Notes under the pieces: generated by a model
Database searches by the model: none
What the model saw: the letters and a program-made list of their open reading frames with translations, nothing else
What the model was told of the DNA's origin: nothing
NCBI RefSeq assembly: GCF_004519545.1
Contig: NZ_SDKM01000023.1
Location: 26,057-90,056, forward strand
Direction: 5' to 3'
Source: Nocardioides guangzhouensis
Lineage (GTDB): Bacteria > Actinomycetota > Actinomycetes > Propionibacteriales > Nocardioidaceae
Length of the DNA: 64,000 nucleotides
Part shown: one piece after another, positions 49,622 to 59,570 of the stretch
Numbering within the stretch: position 1 is the stretch's first letter
Layout of the letters: the number at the start of each line of letters is the position of its first letter
Program-made: the position numbers and the translations under genes

Positions 49622-49640
49622 GTTGCCGGACCACAGCAAC
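49622..49640. repeat. 19-bp palindrome, copy 9 (imperfect)
   Basis: GTTGCCGGACCACAGCAAC; left arm perfect, right arm partly. It is the only copy upstream of the 49928-aceE-gapA run. Nothing else of note is seen in 49346-49927. Confidence 0.45.
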
Positions 49641-49927
49641 CGCCGTGGACCCTTCTCGACCGGTCCGAGCCCTGCAAGCGGGACGGCTGACTCGAAACCA
49701 TCTAAGTGTGGATTCGCGCGGTGACCCCGCCGCACGAATCTCGACGGCAGGCAGCACGCCAGACCTACCGCAGGAATCATCGCGACACCACGTCAACTGA
49801 GACGCGCAACCGGCGTCCTCCACGACGAGGTGACAGCGGGAGACGTGTTGGCGCCGACTACGGCCACCGAGGACTTGCCCCAGGAGAGGGCTCAGTCGCT
49901 CCCATACCGGGCAGGAGGAGCCAACAG

Positions 49928-50140
49928 ATGTCACTCACGGGCCAGATGATCTGGTTCATCTTCATGGCCACTGCGACGACCGCCATTCTCACGGTCGGGA
50001 CGCTCGGCGCCGCCGGCCTCTTCACCCGTGACGAGCGAGCAGCGCGGCATGCTCGCCGGGCGGCGCAGCGCCGTCAGCGCGAAGCCAACAAGAGGGCCGG
50101 TGGGAGCCGCGGAGACCGTCTCGTCCCTCGCCGCCGCTGA
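49928..50140 (+). CDS. Small single-helix membrane protein, KAADL-like family
   Basis: 70 residues, [20 protein letters not shown] with helix exit [10 protein letters not shown], then a very basic tail ([16 protein letters not shown]). AGGAGGAG upstream. The QMIWF and VGT pattern matches the 2651-2920 protein (YMIWF, VGT). It is the first gene before aceE. Function unknown. Confidence 0.7.
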   Translation: MSLTGQMIWFIFMATATTAILTVGTLGAAGLFTRDERAARHARRAAQRRQREANKRAGGSRGDRLVPRRR

Positions 50141-50249
50141 ACGGATCGACTCCGAGGTCGGCTGGTTGCCGACCCGCGGCATTCAAGGTGAACCTTCTTG
50201 GCCGGGCGGACCCCTGCACAGCAGGCGTTTAGGAACGACAAGATCGCAT

Positions 50250-53009
50250 ATGCGCGAGCAACCATCCAATGCCACCATCGGTACCGTCATGCCGCGGGGC
50301 ATGACCAGCCAGCTCCTCGACTCTGACGCATCGGAGACCATGGAGTGGCTGGAGTCTCTCGATGCGGTGATCGACCATGCGGGCCGAACCCGAGCGCATT
50401 ACCTGATGCTCAGGATGCTGAATCGGGCCCGCGAACAGCAGGTGGGCGTGCCCGGTGTTGGCACGACTGACTACATCAACACGATTCCGCCGGATTCGGA
50501 GCCGCCGTTCCCCGGGGACGAGGACCTCGAGCGCCGCATCCGTGCCTACATCCGGTGGAACGCGGCGATCATGGTCCATCGAGCCCAACGCCCAGGCGTC
50601 GAGGTAGGTGGACACATCTCCACCTACGCCTCGGCCGCTGCGCTATACGAAGTGGGCTTCAACCACTTCTTCCGTGGCAGGGACCACCCCGGTGGCGGTG
50701 ACCAGGTCTACTTCCAGGGACACGCCTCGCCCGGCATTTATGCCCGCGCTTTCCTCGAGGGACGCCTCGGTGAGAGTCAGCTCGACCGGTTCAGGCAGGA
50801 GGTCTCCCAGCACGGTGCTGGCGCCGGCCTTCCGTCCTATCCGCACCCACGGCGGATGCCGGACTTCTGGGAATTCCCGACCGTCTCGATGGGCCTCACC
50901 CCGCTCAACGCCATCTACCAGGCGCGGTTCAACCGCTATCTGCTCAACCGGGGGATCAAGGACACCAGCCAGCAGCGTGTCTGGGCCTTTCTCGGCGACG
51001 GCGAGATGGACGAGCCCGAGTCGCTCGGTGCGATCGGCGTCGCGGCGCGGGACGGGCTGGACAACCTCACCTTCGTCGTCAATTGCAACCTGCAGCGCCT
51101 CGACGGTCCGGTCCGAGGGAACGGGAAGGTGATCCAGGAGCTGGAGGCCTTCTTCGGTGGTGCCGGTTGGAACGTCATCAAGGTCGTCTGGGGTCGCGAA
51201 TGGGATCCCCTCCTCGCAAACGACCATGAGGGCGCCCTGATCGACCTCATGAACACCACGCCCGACGGGGATTTCCAGACCTTCAAGGCCGAATCCGGCG
51301 CATTCGTACGCGATCATTTCTTCGGCCGCGACCCGCGCACCGAAGCCATGGTCCAGGACCTGACCGACGAGCAGATACGGGGACTCAAACGCGGCGGACA
51401 CGACTACCGGAAGCTGTACGCCGCCTACCGATCGGCAACCGAGCACCGGGGTCAACCCACGGTCATCCTCGCCAAGACCGTCAAGGGATGGACGTTGGGA
51501 TCCCACTTCGAGGGGCGCAACTCCACCCACCAGATGAAGAAGCTCACCCTCGACGACCTCAAGGAATTTCGGGACCGCCTGCACCTCGACATCCCTGACT
51601 CCCGTCTGGACGCGACGCTACCGCCCTACTACCGGCCCGCCGACGGGTCGCCCGAGAAGGACTACCTCCGCGACCGGCGGCTAGCTCTCGGGGGATACCT
51701 GCCCGCGCGTCGCGTGGAAAGCCCACGACTCAACCTTCCGGATGACACGGCTTATGCCGTCTCCCGACGAGGAACTGGCAAGCAGAAGGTCGCCACGACG
51801 ATGGCCTTCGTGCGCCTGCTCAAGGAACTGATGAACGACCGGGCGATGGGCCACCGGTTCGTGCCGATCATCCCGGACGAGGCGCGCACGTTCGGGCTCG
51901 ACTCCCTGTTCCCCTCGAAGAAGATCTACTCCCCGCTGGGGCAGACGTACCTGTCGGTGGACCGGGACCTGCTGCTGAGCTACCAGGAGGACATCAAGGG
52001 AGTCCTGCTGCACGAGGGCATCACCGAAGCGGGCTCTGCGGCGTCGTGGGCAGCGGCCGGAACCTCCTACGCCACGCACGGCGAGCCGATGATCCCGCTC
52101 TACATCTTCTACTCCATGTTCGGGTTCCAGCGCACCGGAGACGAGTTCTGGGCTGCCGCCGACCAGATGACACGGGGCTTCCTGCTGGGGGCCACCGCGG
52201 GACGCACCACCCTCAACGGTGAGGGCCTCCAACACCAGGACGGGCACTCGCTGCTACTCGCCTTGACGAACCCGGCGTGCCTGTCCTACGACGCCGCCTA
52301 CGCCTTCGAACTCGGCCACATCGTCGCTGAGGCCCTGCGGCGCATGTACGGCGAACCCCGCGCGGGTGAGGACCCGAACGTCTTCTACTACCTCACTCTT
52401 TACAACGAGCCGATCGTTCAACCCGCACAGCCGGCAGACGTCGACATTGAAGGCATCCTGGCCGGGATGCACCGGTACTCCCCCGCCCAGGCGGGGGACG
52501 GGCCGAACGCACAGATCCTGGCCTCCGGGATCGCGGTGCCATGGGCGCTGGAGGCACAGGAGCGCCTGCTGCGCGAATGGTCCGTGAACGCCGATGTGTG
52601 GTCGGTGACCTCCTGGACCCAGCTACGCCGCGACGCGTTGGCCGCGGACGAGTGGAATCGCCTGCACCCCGACCGGCCACCGAAAGACGCCTACGTCACC
52701 AGCCGACTCCGCAATGCGCCGGGCCCAGTCGTGGCGGTCTCGGACTGGATGCGAGCGGTCCCAGATCAGATCGCCCCATTCGTACCAGGTACCTGGTCCT
52801 CCCTCGGCACCGACGGATTCGGCCTCTCCGACACCCGCGGCGCCCTACGTCAGCACTTCGGAGTCGACGCGTCCGCAATCGTCCTTCGCGTGCTCGAGCA
52901 ACTGGTGACCGGCGACGCCCTGGACGGATCCGCCCTCAGCCAGGCGCAACGGACCTACCGACCGACCCACACACCTGAGGCGTCAATCGACCACGAGGCC
53001 AGCCCATAG
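50250..53009 (+). CDS. aceE: Pyruvate dehydrogenase E1 component, homodimeric type
   Basis: 919 residues. ThDP motif [15 protein letters not shown] with NCNLQRLDG downstream; [19 protein letters not shown] and the C-terminal transketolase-like domain with [15 protein letters not shown]. It decarboxylates pyruvate for transfer to lipoyl-E2. ATG 50250 has only a distant AGGAA. It is grouped with an AhpD-like gene and gapA. In mycobacteria AhpD and a lipoyl/E2 component share electrons, so this trio may link peroxide defence and central carbon flux. A truncated copy is at 6954. Confidence 0.95.
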   Translation: MREQPSNATIGTVMPRGMTSQLLDSDASETMEWLESLDAVIDHAGRTRAHYLMLRMLNRAREQQVGVPGVGTTDYINTIPPDSEPPFPGDEDLERRIRAYIRWNAAIMVHRAQRPGVEVGGHISTYASAAALYEVGFNHFFRGRDHPGGGDQVYFQGHASPGIYARAFLEGRLGESQLDRFRQEVSQHGAGAGLPSYPHPRRMPDFWEFPTVSMGLTPLNAIYQARFNRYLLNRGIKDTSQQRVWAFLGDGEMDEPESLGAIGVAARDGLDNLTFVVNCNLQRLDGPVRGNGKVIQELEAFFGGAGWNVIKVVWGREWDPLLANDHEGALIDLMNTTPDGDFQTFKAESGAFVRDHFFGRDPRTEAMVQDLTDEQIRGLKRGGHDYRKLYAAYRSATEHRGQPTVILAKTVKGWTLGSHFEGRNSTHQMKKLTLDDLKEFRDRLHLDIPDSRLDATLPPYYRPADGSPEKDYLRDRRLALGGYLPARRVESPRLNLPDDTAYAVSRRGTGKQKVATTMAFVRLLKELMNDRAMGHRFVPIIPDEARTFGLDSLFPSKKIYSPLGQTYLSVDRDLLLSYQEDIKGVLLHEGITEAGSAASWAAAGTSYATHGEPMIPLYIFYSMFGFQRTGDEFWAAADQMTRGFLLGATAGRTTLNGEGLQHQDGHSLLLALTNPACLSYDAAYAFELGHIVAEALRRMYGEPRAGEDPNVFYYLTLYNEPIVQPAQPADVDIEGILAGMHRYSPAQAGDGPNAQILASGIAVPWALEAQERLLREWSVNADVWSVTSWTQLRRDALAADEWNRLHPDRPPKDAYVTSRLRNAPGPVVAVSDWMRAVPDQIAPFVPGTWSSLGTDGFGLSDTRGALRQHFGVDASAIVLRVLEQLVTGDALDGSALSQAQRTYRPTHTPEASIDHEASP

Positions 53010-53019
53010 GAGAACACCC

Positions 53020-53382
53020 ATGACTGACACCCTCCATCACCCAGCCGCTCCCCACGTCGGCACGTATGACCGCAACCTCGCCACCCCGACGCGCAGCGCG
53101 TTGGAGGAAGTCGGACGGGCGATGTTCACCGGGGGCGCCTTGCCAAACAAGACCAAGCAGCTGATCGCCGTTGCCGTAGCCCATGTCACACAATGTCCCG
53201 ACTGCATCGACGGACACACGGAGCTGGCGGGTCGAGCGGGAGCCACTCCCCAAGAGATGACGGAGGCGATCTGGGTCGCTACGGAGATCCACGCCGGTGG
53301 CACGTTCGCGCACCCAACACCAGCTGCGCCCTCCCAACCGAACTCGACCAGGCGCTGTCCTCAACACGACTGGAGCCACTGA
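53020..53382 (+). CDS. AhpD-like carboxymuconolactone-decarboxylase family protein
   Basis: 120 residues; active Cys59, Cys62, His66 in HVTQCPDCIDGH. The first 90 residues follow the family, but after AGGTFAH the last 28 lack the usual helix, so the C-terminus may have been changed by a frameshift. Starts 10 bp after aceE with AGGAGA; gapA starts right after its stop. Confidence 0.85.
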   Translation: MTDTLHHPAAPHVGTYDRNLATPTRSALEEVGRAMFTGGALPNKTKQLIAVAVAHVTQCPDCIDGHTELAGRAGATPQEMTEAIWVATEIHAGGTFAHPTPAAPSQPNSTRRCPQHDWSH

Positions 53383-53383
53383 C

Positions 53384-54391
53384 ATGAACAAAGTGGCCAT
53401 CAACGGCCTCGGCCGGATCGGGCGGGCGGCGCTCAAGCTCCTCGTGGAGTCCGACGACCTCGACCTGGTAGCCGTGAACGATCTCGCCGATGCCGAGAAC
53501 CTGGCTTACCTGTTGAACTTCGACACCGTCTATGGCCGCTACCGCAGCGTCGTCCGCAGTGAAGGCAACACTCTGGTGGTCGACGGTCGGCGGATCCCGG
53601 TCTTCTCAGAAGCCGATCCGGCGGACCTGCCGTGGCGGAAACTCGAGGTCGATGTCGCACTCGAGTGCACCGGCGAGTTCAGGCACGAGAAGGACCTCGC
53701 CAAGCACATAACCGCCGGCGCCTCCTTCGTGCTTCTCTCCGCCCCAACCACCAGCGACGGACGGATCCCGACAATCGTCCACGGCGTCAACGCTGTCAAC
53801 GAGGCGTGCATGATCTCCTGCGCCAGCTGCACCACCAACTGCATCGCGCCGTTGATGGAGGTCGCGCGTCGACGACTTGGAGCCGAGCGCGCGGTCATGA
53901 CCACCGTGCACGCCTACACTGCTCACCAGCACATGGTGGACGGACCCAGCAGAAGCTTCCGCCAGGGTCGGGCCGGGGCCGCCAACCTGGTGCCGACGTC
54001 GACCGGCGCCGCACAGGCCATCGTCCAGGCCATCCCGGAGCTCGCCGGTCGCTTCGATGGCATCGCCATCCGCGTGCCGATCCCGGTCGGATCCATCGCC
54101 GACGTCGTCTTTTCCACCGGCCACCCGAGAACGGCCGCACAGGTGAACGACGTGTTCCGCCAAGAAGCCGAGTCTGCCAGGTACGCCGGCATCCTGGGAG
54201 TCTCTGAAAGCCCCCTCGTCTCTGCCGACATTATCGGCGACCCACGCGCCGCGATCGTCGACCTCGATCTCACCCGAGTCGTGGACGGAAGCCTGGTCAA
54301 GGTCATGGCCTGGTACGACAACGAATGGGGATTCACCAATCAGATGATCCGCGAGGTTCGCGCGATCCTCGGTCTGGCGCGTCGACGCTGA
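53384..54391 (+). CDS. gapA: Glyceraldehyde-3-phosphate dehydrogenase
   Basis: 335 residues. NAD motif INGLGRIGRAAL, active Cys149 in ASCTTNC, catalytic His in TTVHAYTAHQ, and the phosphate-site run SRSFRQGRAGAANLVPTSTGAA. Catalyses G3P to 1,3-bisphosphoglycerate. Asp32-like D33 in VNDLAD favours NAD over NADP. ATG 53384 immediately follows the AhpD-like stop. It is not with pgk/tpi, so it is likely a second, stress-linked copy. Confidence 0.95.
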   Translation: MNKVAINGLGRIGRAALKLLVESDDLDLVAVNDLADAENLAYLLNFDTVYGRYRSVVRSEGNTLVVDGRRIPVFSEADPADLPWRKLEVDVALECTGEFRHEKDLAKHITAGASFVLLSAPTTSDGRIPTIVHGVNAVNEACMISCASCTTNCIAPLMEVARRRLGAERAVMTTVHAYTAHQHMVDGPSRSFRQGRAGAANLVPTSTGAAQAIVQAIPELAGRFDGIAIRVPIPVGSIADVVFSTGHPRTAAQVNDVFRQEAESARYAGILGVSESPLVSADIIGDPRAAIVDLDLTRVVDGSLVKVMAWYDNEWGFTNQMIREVRAILGLARRR

Positions 54392-54632
54392 GTCCCCGCC
54401 GCGGCAATGTCGGCACGCGTACGTAGCCGTCAACCCCCGGCTTGCTGCACATCCGGCGATTCGACCACTCGAGGGCATCTGGCAAGACGTCGTCCCCCTC
54501 GACCGTCGCAACGCCTCCGTTGACTGCGTAGTGCGTCGCATGGCGCGCGCGCCGGTCAGCGCTGACTCCGGGTTCGCTCTACTGGGGTGTTTCCCTATGC
54601 GCGGACAGCGCCTGTCGTCACGCTGCCGGGGG
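54392..54632. other. No gene recognised
   Basis: Intergenic DNA between gapA and the IS5 remnant, 240 bp, with no convincing start or motif. Confidence 0.4.
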
Positions 54633-54995
54633 ATGTCGTATCCAAGTGAGTCGACCGATGCCCAGTGGGAACTGCTCGAGCCGTGTTCAACGCACCCGGA
54701 AAGCGCGGCCGCAAACACGGCGATGACTTGCGGGGCGTGGTGGAGGCGATGATGTACATCGCCCAGACCGGGTGCCGGTGCCGAAACCCTCAGCCTCGTT
54801 CGGGCCGTGGACGCTGGCCCGGTCACAGTTCCGCCGCTGGGTCACCCAACGAAAACATGGGCGCGAGCGCCGACGGTGCTGCACGTGGCCCCACGCCACG
54901 GCGGACGGCCGGGCCGAGGCGACGCGGTCGAAGATCGCGATCGACGCCCAGCTGGGCCGTGGTGCCCCGAACGGCGCAGCCCTGGCTGCCAAGGA
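54633..54995 (+). pseudogene. IS5-family transposase remnant
   Basis: Three frames carry successive parts of an IS5 N-terminus: MSYPSESTDAQWELLEP, then GKRGRKHGDDLRGVVEAMMY with IAQTGCR, then FGPWTLARSQFRRW and ADGRAEATRSK. The catalytic domain is missing. It marks the right edge of the stress island. Confidence 0.8.
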
Positions 54996-55348
54996 GAAGC
55001 CCCCCGACGCCCAGCCGCGAGAAGACCATGAAAGCCATCCACACGTTGCGTCAGCTCGTCAGAGTTCAACGACTCGAATACCCAGGTGTGACGTCATGGG
55101 AAACTCTCGCACGTGCCAGGCTGCGGTTTGTCGATTCCAGCGGCCTGGGGTGACTAGACGGCATGGAGTGACCGGACTGCTGCATGACTGCGTCAGCAGC
55201 TGTCATCCGCTCGCGCAGCAGACCCGTCCCGTAGCGATCGAGTTAGGGAAAGCTCTGCGGAGCAGGCGTCCAGCGACTGGCACCACACCCGTCGGCGGAG
55301 TGACTACAGCTCGGAGTGCACAGTTACATTCAGCACTGAGGAGATCCC
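54996..55348. other. No gene recognised
   Basis: Rest of the IS scar; open frames lack ribosome sites and family resemblance. Confidence 0.4.
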
Positions 55349-55669
55349 ATGCAGAATGAGTCGCTGACGGCACTTGTGCGTCACCATCTTTAGACGGCCT
55401 CGACTTCGTCCAGCGGTCCCAGCGCTCAAACGATCTATGGGGGCCACGAACGTGCGCTGCGCCAAACGCTCGTCGCCCTCCGGGCAGGGAGCGACCTCGA
55501 CGAGCACGAAAGCCCTGGCGAAGCCACCCTTCAGGTTCTCCACGGTCGCGTCACTTTGGTGGCCGGGGAGAATCGATGGAACGGATCACCCGGTGATCTG
55601 ATCGTCATCCCCGTCTTCAGTCTCGCCGGCCAGGTGGGCTTCTCGGTGATTTCCGAGGACGCCACATGA
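55349..55669 (+). pseudogene. Cupin-domain gene interrupted by an early TAG
   Basis: A 107-codon frame with a good ribosome site (GAGGAGA) and start at 55349. Codon 15 is TAG (55391-55393). After it the frame reads a cupin: QTIYGGHERALRQTLVALRA, LDEHESPGEATLQVLHGRV, then GDLIVIP. These small cupins in actinobacteria normally begin with the same ESLTALVRHHL before the point of the stop. The last 20 residues also diverge from the family, so two lesions are likely. Confidence 0.7.
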
Positions 55670-55771
55670 CTGGGATGAACGCACGTCTCGCGGTCGTTCG
55701 TCTCACAGGTCGGGACTAGTGCGGAGCGGAATCCCGAATCAGCGGGCACCCCTGCGTGCGAAACTCCGAGC

Positions 55772-56854
55772 GTGGCTGAAGGACTCCGTGACCGCGTCGG
55801 CCGGGCTGTCGAGGGGCTGACACCTGGCTACTTCGCGCTCGTGATGGCCACGGGAATCCTGTCCGTCGGGATGCACCTGGAGCGCTTCGACATCCTGTCC
55901 GCAGTGCTGTTAGGCGTGTGCTGCTCAGCGTTCGTTGTGTTGTTGGCGTTGACTGGCTGGCGGCTGGTCGCCTACCGGAGTGCGGTGGTCGAGGACTTCA
56001 CCGATCCGCGGAGGGGGTTTGGGTTCTTCACGTTCGTGGCCGGCACCAATGTGCTCGGTGTCCGACTGGGGATTGCTGGTTTCTACGAGGCGACCGCGGT
56101 GTTGCTCGTGCTCGCGGGTGTCGCCTGGCTGGCTCTCGGCTACGTGGTGCCGTGGACCGCCGTGCTGGGTCGCCAAGAACGCCCCGTGCTGGCTACCGCG
56201 AACGGCACCTGGTTCATCTGGGTGGTGGCCAGCCAGTCCGTCGCGGTGGCGGCGGCCACCATCGAGCCGGTTTTCGACCCGGTGCGACGCGAGCTCGCGG
56301 TGCTGGCGATCATGTCGTGGTCGGTCGGAGTGTTCCTGTACGGCGCGACCGGGATACTGGTCGCGCTGCGGCTGATGCTCTACGAGTTCGGCCCCGAGGA
56401 GCTGACCCCGCCGTACTGGGTCTCGATGGGCGCGCTGGCTATCACCGTGCTCGCCGGCGCCCGGATCGTGGAGATGGCCGATGCGCCGATGGTCGCGGTC
56501 ACTCGGGACCTGATCGCGGGACTGGCCGTGGTGTTCTGGGCGTTCGCGACCTGGTTGATTCCGGTGCTGGTCGCGGCGGGCTGGTGGCGTCACGTCCGGC
56601 GCCGGGTGCCGCTGCGGTATGAGGCGACGCTGTGGAGCATCATATTTCCGCTCGGCATGTACGCCGTTGCCGGGATCTACCTGGGCCGGGCCGACCACTT
56701 GCCGGTGGTGGAGGCAGTGGGACGCGCCGAGCTCTGGGTGGCGTTCCCTGCGTGCGTCCTGGTCTTCGCGATCATGCTTGTGCATTTGTTCCGAACCGTC
56801 ATCGCTCCCACCGGCCCGCACCTGCCTCCGCTTGAGACCACGGTCAAGGGGTGA
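55772..56854 (+). CDS. TDT-family transporter (TehA/SLAC1-type)
   Basis: 360 residues with ten hydrophobic helices. Starts with the family's LTPGYFALVMATGILSVGMH and includes GFFTFVAGTNVLGVRLG and NGTWFIWVVASQSVAVAAAT. TDT proteins are channel-like carriers for tellurite, malate or anions such as nitrate. GTG 55772; weak ribosome site. It converges on the NirK-like gene with an 11-nt overlap. In the denitrification context an anion exporter is plausible. Confidence 0.85.
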   Translation: MAEGLRDRVGRAVEGLTPGYFALVMATGILSVGMHLERFDILSAVLLGVCCSAFVVLLALTGWRLVAYRSAVVEDFTDPRRGFGFFTFVAGTNVLGVRLGIAGFYEATAVLLVLAGVAWLALGYVVPWTAVLGRQERPVLATANGTWFIWVVASQSVAVAAATIEPVFDPVRRELAVLAIMSWSVGVFLYGATGILVALRLMLYEFGPEELTPPYWVSMGALAITVLAGARIVEMADAPMVAVTRDLIAGLAVVFWAFATWLIPVLVAAGWWRHVRRRVPLRYEATLWSIIFPLGMYAVAGIYLGRADHLPVVEAVGRAELWVAFPACVLVFAIMLVHLFRTVIAPTGPHLPPLETTVKG

Positions 56855-59570
56855 CCCGGAACAGCCCGTGCGCGCCGCGTTCGGCGTCGATCATCAGGTG
56901 CGAGACGAACGGGTAGTCGGCGGGTTCGGGGAAGGTGAGCTCGACGAACCCTCCTTGGGCGGCCTGCAGTCCGAGGCTCTGGGCCCCGCCGTGCCCGCGT
57001 CGCAGGAGGTAGGTGCCCTCGGCGTAGGTGGTGTCGAACTGGCCGCCGACCACGTGGAACGAGGTTGGCCGGTTGGGGCCGGCGTCGAGGACCCACACCC
57101 GGATCCGTTCCCCGACCCGCGCGGTCAGGGGGGTGTGGTCGTACTGGTTGGCGTAGCCGTTGAACACGACCAGGTCTGGGTCCTCGGCGGCGAGCTTGGT
57201 GACGTCGACCTCCCCGCCCTGGTTGCCGAGGTACAGCTCGGACTGCACCAGGAGGTAGCTGCGATCCACTCGAGGCAGGTGTGGTGGCTCGATGACGACC
57301 GCGCCGAAGAGGCCGTTGGCGATGTGGGCCGACATGGGCATGGTGGAGCAGTGGTACATCCACACTCCGGCGCGGGTGGCGCGGAATCGGTAGGTCAGGG
57401 ACTGACCGGGTGCGAGGGTGCGCATCGGGCGCTGCGGGGCGAGTGCTCCGGCGTGGAAGTCGATGGAGTGGCCGATCGACCCGTCGTTGGTCATGGTGAT
57501 CTCGAACCGGTCCCCGACCCGCCCGTGCAGCACCGGACCCGGGGCGGTGCCGCCGTAGGTCCACAGTCGTTGGGTGACCCCCGGGGCGACCTCGCGTACG
57601 ACGTCTCGGACCACGAACGTACGCCGGTGCACACGACTTCTCGACACCGACGGTAACGGCGGCAAGGAAGCGTCGCGCGCCGTCCAACCCGGCGATGGAT
57701 CGGCCATCAGATCCAGGTTGTCCGTAGCCGGAATGGGCTCGGTCTGGTCGGTCTCGTCGGTCTCGTCGGTCTCGGCGGGGGACGGGTCGCTGTCGTTCCC
57801 GCCTGGCCCGTGCTGGTGGTCGACATGACCTCCGGAGGACCCGGCCGCCGTGGCAGGTGCGTTGACGGTGCCGGTGACGTGGACGGTGAGGACCATGCCC
57901 ATCTGCTTGTGGCCGATGACCGAGCACCAGCCGTCGAGGTCGCGGCCGACAACTCCGACCTCGATGCGTGCGGTCTGGCCGGGGGAGAGTCGGCCGCTGT
58001 TGGCGCCGGTCTCGATGACGAGGTCGTGCACGTCCTCCTCGTCGGTGTTGGTGAGCACGATCACCAGTCGGTTGCCGGCCGGCACCGAAATGGTGGCCGG
58101 GGTGAACCGCATGTCGTGGGCCTCGACCTCGACGGTGGTGGTCTCGCCGGTTGCGGTGACACCGGCCGCGGCCGAGGCGGTGTTGCCGCCGATTGCGGCC
58201 GGGTCGACTGCGACGCCAGCGGCCACCGCCATGACCACGAGGGAGAGTCCGGTCGCGGCGAGGCCGGAGATCTGGCCAGCAGGCCGGCCGGACGGAACTC
58301 GCGGGCCCTCTCGGGCACTCGTCGGGTGCGCCTTCGCGGAACGCGAGGCCCGCACGGCGAGAAGCAGCAACGGCAGCGTGGAGGCGAGGGCGACCAGGAC
58401 GAGGATCGAGGCGAGCACCCGGACAGTGCTGGGCACCGGCAGTGCGCACAGCAGCAGGCCGGCGTTGGTCACCACCAGCCGCAGCGGGGCACCGCGGTCC
58501 AGGACCGCGTTCGCCGCCCGGACCGGCGTGGGCCCTCCACCGAGGGCTACCGGGACCAGGTACGACAAGGCGCCGAGGAGCACCTGGGCAGTGAAGCCCG
58601 CGGCCAGGAACGGCGTCAGCCAGCTGAACACCTCATGGACACGAGGCCAGGAGGACGCGGCGCCGATGCCCGCACCGAGGGTGATCAGGGTGACGACCAG
58701 CCAGGCCAGCCCGGCCAGGACCGACCAGGCCGGGAACTCGGTGGGCGGTTTGCGGCACAGGGCGTCGACGAACGCTGGCGCGGTGAGCAGCAGCCCGGTC
58801 ACGTATCCGGCGATCCCGATCGCGGCGAGTGGACGCAGGCCCGCGGACGCGCCGCCCGCGGTCACCAGCACCGAGCAGACCAGCACCGGGAGCGCCCGGG
58901 CCGCGGCTCGCTCGGCGCCCGCGGCGATCCGGGTGCGCAGCATGGTCGGCCACAGGGTGACCAGCGTGCCGACCACGGTGAGACCGACCCAGCCGAGCAG
59001 GTTCACCGCCGCGTGCGCGACGACCAGACGGGTGTGCCAGGGATCGGCGAGGCCACGCGCGAGCGCGGTGCCCAGGCCGGCGCCGACGGGCAGGAAGCAG
59101 GCTGCGGCCACGTAGTAGCGCACCGAGGGTCCGAACCGGGCCGGCAGGGCCGCACGCAGCTGACGCAGGATCGTCCAGCCGTGCCACAGGACCGCGGAGC
59201 CGACCGCGGTCGCGCCGAGCAGAGTCAGGGGCCAGACATCGTAGGGGACGCCGACTACCACGAGGGTGACGCCACCGTTGAGCAGCAACAGCCGCCGGTT
59301 CTGGCCGCGGCGGTCCTCGTCGGCCGAATGCAGCAGCGCGTCGGTGAAGTACCGGCTCCAGACCAGGATGGCGTGGCTGACCGCCCCGAGCATGAGCAGA
59401 TGGATCATCAGCCAGCGTGGCGCCGGCACGAACGGATGCACGAGTGCGACCACGACCGTGGCCGCCAACCACACCAGCACCGGCAGGTCGCGCAGCGGCC
59501 AGAAGCCACGGCTGCCCTGCCTGCTCACGACCGCCTGCTCAACACGGGCCTGCTCACGAGGGCTGCTCAT
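56844..59570 (-). CDS. Membrane-fused NirK-like multicopper protein
   Basis: 908 residues in three parts. The first 430 or so hold about twelve helices with conserved His (HLLMLGAVSHAILVW, and HAAVNLLGWVGLTVVG). A single cupredoxin follows (near 500-590) with VHDLVIE and WCSVIGHKQM. The C-terminal 330 residues are a two-domain NirK-like reductase: GHSIDFHAG (type-1 His, Asp98-type, type-2 His), VWMYHC (type-2 His, type-1 Cys), SFHVVGG (catalytic His255-type) and VSHLMIDAERGAHG. In SAHIANGL the axial Met of type-1 copper is Leu. It probably reduces nitrite to NO. ATG overlaps the NnrS-like stop (ATGA). Confidence 0.85.
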   Translation of the reverse strand: MSSPREQARVEQAVVSRQGSRGFWPLRDLPVLVWLAATVVVALVHPFVPAPRWLMIHLLMLGAVSHAILVWSRYFTDALLHSADEDRRGQNRRLLLLNGGVTLVVVGVPYDVWPLTLLGATAVGSAVLWHGWTILRQLRAALPARFGPSVRYYVAAACFLPVGAGLGTALARGLADPWHTRLVVAHAAVNLLGWVGLTVVGTLVTLWPTMLRTRIAAGAERAAARALPVLVCSVLVTAGGASAGLRPLAAIGIAGYVTGLLLTAPAFVDALCRKPPTEFPAWSVLAGLAWLVVTLITLGAGIGAASSWPRVHEVFSWLTPFLAAGFTAQVLLGALSYLVPVALGGGPTPVRAANAVLDRGAPLRLVVTNAGLLLCALPVPSTVRVLASILVLVALASTLPLLLLAVRASRSAKAHPTSAREGPRVPSGRPAGQISGLAATGLSLVVMAVAAGVAVDPAAIGGNTASAAAGVTATGETTTVEVEAHDMRFTPATISVPAGNRLVIVLTNTDEEDVHDLVIETGANSGRLSPGQTARIEVGVVGRDLDGWCSVIGHKQMGMVLTVHVTGTVNAPATAAGSSGGHVDHQHGPGGNDSDPSPAETDETDETDQTEPIPATDNLDLMADPSPGWTARDASLPPLPSVSRSRVHRRTFVVRDVVREVAPGVTQRLWTYGGTAPGPVLHGRVGDRFEITMTNDGSIGHSIDFHAGALAPQRPMRTLAPGQSLTYRFRATRAGVWMYHCSTMPMSAHIANGLFGAVVIEPPHLPRVDRSYLLVQSELYLGNQGGEVDVTKLAAEDPDLVVFNGYANQYDHTPLTARVGERIRVWVLDAGPNRPTSFHVVGGQFDTTYAEGTYLLRRGHGGAQSLGLQAAQGGFVELTFPEPADYPFVSHLMIDAERGAHGLFRVTP

